The notes under the pieces are model-generated. The model worked only from the letters and a program-made list of their open reading frames with translations, ran no database searches and was not told the DNA's origin. Made by a program: the position numbers and the translations under genes. A stretch of 64,000 nucleotides of DNA from Setoptus koraiensis (taxonomy: Eukaryota > Arthropoda), in assembly GCA_048013815.1 (NCBI GenBank), contig CM106586.1, positions 1,674,001 through 1,738,000 on the forward strand. Direction: 5' to 3'. Within the stretch, counting starts at the first letter, position 1. Each line of letters starts with the position of its first letter. Positions 59,459 through 64,000 of this stretch are shown piece after piece.

Positions 59459-62400
59459 TCCGCACACTCGAACATACTACGATATACGTCGACGTAGTAC
59501 GACAAGGAGCGTGTGCTAGCAATATTTGCGCTTTTAGTTTAATTTGGGTTTGTTGTGAATAAGCGCGGCGCGCAATGATTATGTAATGCTGTTACGCTGT
59601 TATTGCATAATGTGCACCGCACACAACTATATATTATGCAATCATAGCAAATAACATTAGACACACACAAATGCAAAATTTTGCATCGTCGTCTCTCGGT
59701 CGTCGTCTGCTTGATTGATTGGTTCGCGTAGGTGAACGCTAATCAATCACAACTGGGCACACCACCGGCTTATTAACAAGTCACATTAGCTCGGCTCGCT
59801 CGGTGCGGCCGGCCGGCCGTCTAGACTAGGCTAGGCTGGCGATAGCGCCAGGCTAATAGCGGGCGAGTGGTTGCAAGTGCGCCAATGTCATCGCTTGTTT
59901 CGCCGAGAAATCATTCGGCGGCAAGACGAAATCGGCCAGATCGGTTGTTAACCATTAATAACACAGAAACACACGACGACGATGATGATGATAAATTGAT
60001 GAATTGATGACGACGACGACGACGACGACGACGAGAGACCAATGACAGTCATTGACTTGTTGTTATTGGTGGCGCCTAACACGACCGGTTGAATCTTCAA
60101 CAACAGGATTTAATCTAAATCGCAGCAAGTCGGCTAGACGCTTTTGAGATAATCCGCTGCCTAGATTTTGTGTTTGCGAGTGTGTGAGCATTGGTCTACT
60201 TAAAACTAGCTATAGGCACACAGCTAAACATTTGCATATACGACAGACGATTGTATTGCGTGGGCATTATTCCATCTCACTATGGCTCACAATTGGCGGC
60301 GTGATTGTAGCCGTGTGTTAATAGTGATTTTTTGCGCCATGCAAGTTTGTTGTTGTTGTTGTTGCATAACAATCACGATCCCATGTATGATGATACTAGC
60401 CAGGTAGCGGAGTAATACAGTGCAGCCAGAAGCAATAATATTAATATTAATACAGTATTAACAATAGCCGTGTTGGTGTCGCCTGCTGCTGCTGCTGCCG
60501 CTTCTGCTCCTGTCCAGTCAAGCATCCGTTGAGAGAGCAAAACACAACACGGCTATATGTGCACGGTGTTACACCGTGTGAGTGCACCTGAGTGTGGCCC
60601 CCAAGCGAGCATTTGGATGCAATTTGGCTGGCTCGCATAATAAATAAAATGTTGCAGCAACAAGTGGTGTGTGTGTGTGTGTTAGGCAGATTCGAATGAT
60701 CAATGACGAAAGTATAACAACTACAAAACATGCGATATCAGCAGTATAAGTGTAGCAGTGTAAGCAGTTGCGAATTAGTTGCCGCAACTAGTGTGAAAGA
60801 GGTAAGGAGTGCCACCGGCCTGATTGGTGTATCATTATGTAATTAGCATTAAATAAGTATAAATGCAACAACATTACTTTAGGTGGTGGCCTCATCAGCA
60901 GCCTTAACCTTAATTGTGTGTATCGAGTGTGTTGTAGTGTGTTGTAGTGTCTTGGCTGTTGGCTGTTGCTGTTGCAGCCGGGCTCGGGCCATCAATCTTG
61001 GCGCTGTTGTCAAGTTGATGACCATCAACGTTGTTAGCGGCAGTCGGTTGTGGCAGAAGCAGAGGCACCGATAATGAAGCCAGCCAAACAAAGAGGAAGA
61101 CAGGCCTACAGCAGCAGCGACAACAACAGCAACAACAACGACAATCAACTTAATCAAGCCACTAATTGGCGCGGCCACTACCTCTGTTTGTTGTTAGTCG
61201 TCGCAACTTTCAACTTTCTCCTACCGACCAATCTAGCCCCTGCAGCTCTTTGTTGGTCATCCAATCGCCTGTTGGTGGCTGTGTATGGATATGGGCAGGC
61301 CATCCATATAGTATTGCATTGTATTATATTCATTAGAGCGGCAACAGGCAGAGTGGCAACTGTTAGCTGTGAGTGGCGTATCGGGAGCATCGATCTGAGC
61401 GGAGCTCGCATTGTCGACAATGTCGACAAGATAAAATTGGTTTGAGTACAAGCGAGCGACATGTCGGCGTTGTCGGCGTCGTCGTCGTGGTCGTGGTCGT
61501 TGCAACAAACCAACGCTCAAAGGCCCGAGCACAATGCCTTTGCAGCAAATTGTGCTCGGGCAACCGGCAACTGGCCACTCGTAAAAGCTTGATGGATGAA
61601 CGACAGCTAGCAACATGCCAGCAACAGCCACCATAAAGTCACAAGCTGATGGTCATCTTGCGTGGCCGCCTGTTCAAGGTCGCGCAGGTAAAGCAGCTAG
61701 TTCATGAGCAGCTAGTGATGATATTTGTTGTGAGGATATGGCCAGAGTGTGTGTTTTGTGAGCAGAGTAAACATGGTGAGAGTTAATAGCAACAACTGCG
61801 CTTGCCTCCAAAACAACAGCAACAACAACAACAACAACAAGTGCACTAATGTATTATATGTCTGGTCTCACAACAGTGTCAGTGGCATGAGAACAAGGCG
61901 CATTACATGGCAAACAATGGCCATATTTCATGGCGCTTGAACTTTTAGTTGGCAGCTTATTGGCGCACAGTGCCCATACAGACACACAACTGAGAATATC
62001 ATTTCATTTGTTGTGTACAACTCATACGGCCTAAGTGGTGCTGTTGCTCCAATGCGCCTTTTAGTGGCTGCCATTTTTAAACAACATTCACAAACAACGC
62101 CAGACAAAACAAACTGAGCCAACTCGCCCGGTCAACAATAGAGGTAACCTGACCACTGTCCACTGACCAATGTCCGCTGTGCGATGGCCGACGTGCGATG
62201 TCCGACGTGCGATGGCCGATGTGCGATGGCCGGTAATTAAAACGCTCTTGCCGTCTCTTTGCGTGCCAATGATCCCATCGTGTGTGTGTGTATGAGAGGA
62301 TAAATTTCATTTGTTGCGCGACTTTTGTTTAGAGGCGCCTGCTGCTGTGGCCACACCGACCAACTAATTGGCTCGGCCAGTTCGTTGGACGTGACGCGGC

Positions 62401-64000
62401 TCTCCACTTGTTCGCACATCATGATTGCCGTCGCCATCTCGCCCCGTCAAGCCAGTGCGATCGCCCGGCGCGCGCACCATACGGTACCTGTTGGCGCTTG
62501 TTTGGCTAGCGCTTGTTTGGTTGGGTTGGCCGCATGCTTGTGCGGCCGGCGTGCATTTCAGCCGACAACAACGTTCGACAACAACAGTCGACCACAACAG
62601 CCGACTACAACGGCCGACAGGTTGAGGCGCAGCGTTCGATAATGCAAATGGCCGGTTGCATTGTTGGAAGCGCTAATTGTATCGATTGGTCCGGTGCAAA
62701 TTGTGCAAGAGACGCTTGCAAACACCGGCCCATTGTGAGCGCAATCACTGGCAGCCAATGGTCGTCATACAGCGAGCAATATTGTGAAACGTTGTGATGT
62801 AACAGGCTCCGATTGAGTTGGAAGTTGTTGTTGTGTCTTGTTCGCGTTGCTCGTTCCAGCCGATTGTGAGTGTGTGTGTGAATGCAGTAATTGAAATTGA
62901 ACAGTAACCGTTGGAATTTTAATTGAACAGTGAACACGGGATTGGCATCACGGACTTGCTTACATAGAACTAATCTTTAATTGACTAATCTACAGTTGGG
63001 CTGGCAACACGTTGTTGTGGTCAGTTGTGGCCAGTGCTGGCCACTATTGATGTGTCCACCTATCAATCGCGGCCTGTCATTATCAACATCAACAAGCCTA
63101 ACAAAGTGACTGATTATCTATTATATCATAGATAGAGCAATGTTGATAAGCGCAAAGTTCAAATTCTCACCAGTTTCTGGAGTAGACCAATTGACTATTT
63201 GATTGAATGCGCATGTTATAGCGTGTAAACATTGAGTTTCGTTGGGGTCATGAGCTCATGACTGCACTGCACAACGCATGCGGCCAAGTAACATCACCGA
63301 CAAACACCAACTGGCCAATACTGGGCTGACCGCCATTTAGTTTCACAGATTGATAATTAACGAGCGCTTGTAACGAGACACCATTGGCCGCTGATTGGTT
63401 TCTGTGTGTTTCGTGTTGGAAGCCATGAATGAATATGAGAATGCAGCCAGCAGCCAGCAGCATCACTGACAAGAGAGATCAACGAAAAAAGTCATCGGCT
63501 CGCCAGCTGAGTTTTGACTCATTTTGCACTGTCACTGTTCACCGTTCGCGCAGACATTGTTGTCGATGCAACCTTATCGCTTGTTCGCCCGTTCGCCACT
63601 CTAATACCGGCCACTCATTTGCATTTGCAAGATAATTACAAAACAATGCTGAGCTGACAAATTCACACGCACACACACTCGTATGGGCAACAAATCGAGT
63701 TGAGAACTTGATTGGGTCGCCTAGCACTAATTGGAGTCGACAGGCAGCCTCGTTTGTGTGGACCGCGAACGTCGCCATGGGCCAACTACTGCCACTGCTG
63801 CTGCCGCTGTAACTGGATAGCTCGGCGCCGGTGCCACTAATCGTGTATCACCATTTATTGGCCGATGTAAAAAATGTGCCTAAACTGTCGAGTTAACTAT
63901 AGACTCTATAGAGCGCAGACTAAACCAACTTGCATTTGGCTTGACTGGCAAATTGAAATTTGCCATTGTGTGTCATTGTCTTCTCAGCGTTTTGACAACA
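59459..64000. other. Noncoding right end of the window
   Basis: No recognised gene. Composition resembles 26-39 kb, with GGCC, TTGGC and CAGTGG words and short arrays, including (GAC)n near 60008-60033. A frame at 61050-61445 has a hydrophobic segment but no relative. Confidence 0.45.
62179..62234. repeat. 14-bp tandem repeat, 4 units
   Basis: Units GTGCGATGGCCGAC and single-base variants. Confidence 0.93.

Noticed and set aside
61050-61445. Open frame with a hydrophobic segment
   Set aside because: Overlapping open frames on both strands and no relative; composition alone can explain it.
1-64000. LTR elements, Polintons, LINEs or DNA transposons
   Set aside because: No reverse transcriptase, integrase, transposase or capsid-like protein and no paired terminal repeats were seen.

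Overview
The window reads as nuclear DNA of an arthropod, most likely a chelicerate such as an acariform mite (inference). It holds spliced and unspliced protein genes, canonical GT-AG introns of about 80 to 580 bp, AATAAA poly(A) signals, an Sp/Buttonhead factor, an invertebrate gustatory-receptor-type 7TM gene, and many CT, CA and AAC microsatellites. No prokaryotic features, transposon proteins, reverse transcriptase, tRNA, rRNA or CRISPR array were seen. A run of exactly 500 N (34134-34633) is an assembly gap.

Layout. 0-9.7 kb: an intronless Sp-family zinc-finger gene (minus strand), then noncoding DNA. That DNA carries one copy of a 0.9 kb duplicated block, a 207 bp fossil piece of B4GALT7, and at the extreme left edge a 40 bp piece of RIC8. 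9.7-11.8 kb: a three-exon gustatory-receptor-like gene. 13.1-13.6 kb: a decayed stretch that resembles peptidase M2 (angiotensin-converting enzyme). 16.2-17.1 kb: the second copy of the duplicated block. 18.5-23.2 kb: a housekeeping cluster of a Rab-binding rabphilin/Noc2-like gene, NDUFB6, ATG101 and B4GALT7. 23.2-40.2 kb: a long gene-free stretch, rich in GGCC/CCAGT/GTTGGC words and short minisatellites. 40.2-54.9 kb: a dense gene block with a giant two-exon class A GPCR (about 2,228 aa), RIC8, UFM1, mago nashi and Tudor-SN (SND1). 54.9-64 kb: mostly noncoding, with one doubtful Asn/Gln/Thr-rich open frame.

The genes serve separate cell functions: respiratory complex I (NDUFB6), autophagy initiation (ATG101), glycosaminoglycan linker synthesis (B4GALT7), G-alpha chaperoning (RIC8), ufmylation (UFM1), the exon junction complex (mago), RNA regulation (SND1), Rab effector function, chemosensation, GPCR signalling and transcription control. 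They are packed as convergent and divergent pairs. UFM1 and mago stop codons lie 5 bp apart, and at RIC8 and Sp the AATAAA hexamer overlaps or nearly touches the stop codon.

The most unusual items are the giant GPCR that lacks several hallmark residues, the dispersed small copies of genes that also exist intact in the window, the UFM1 precursor with a 19-residue tail after its Val-Gly, the short RabBD-only protein, and the minisatellite-rich tract at 26-39 kb. I did not find a clearly new multi-gene system. All family calls were made by eye from recalled family sequences, without database searches.
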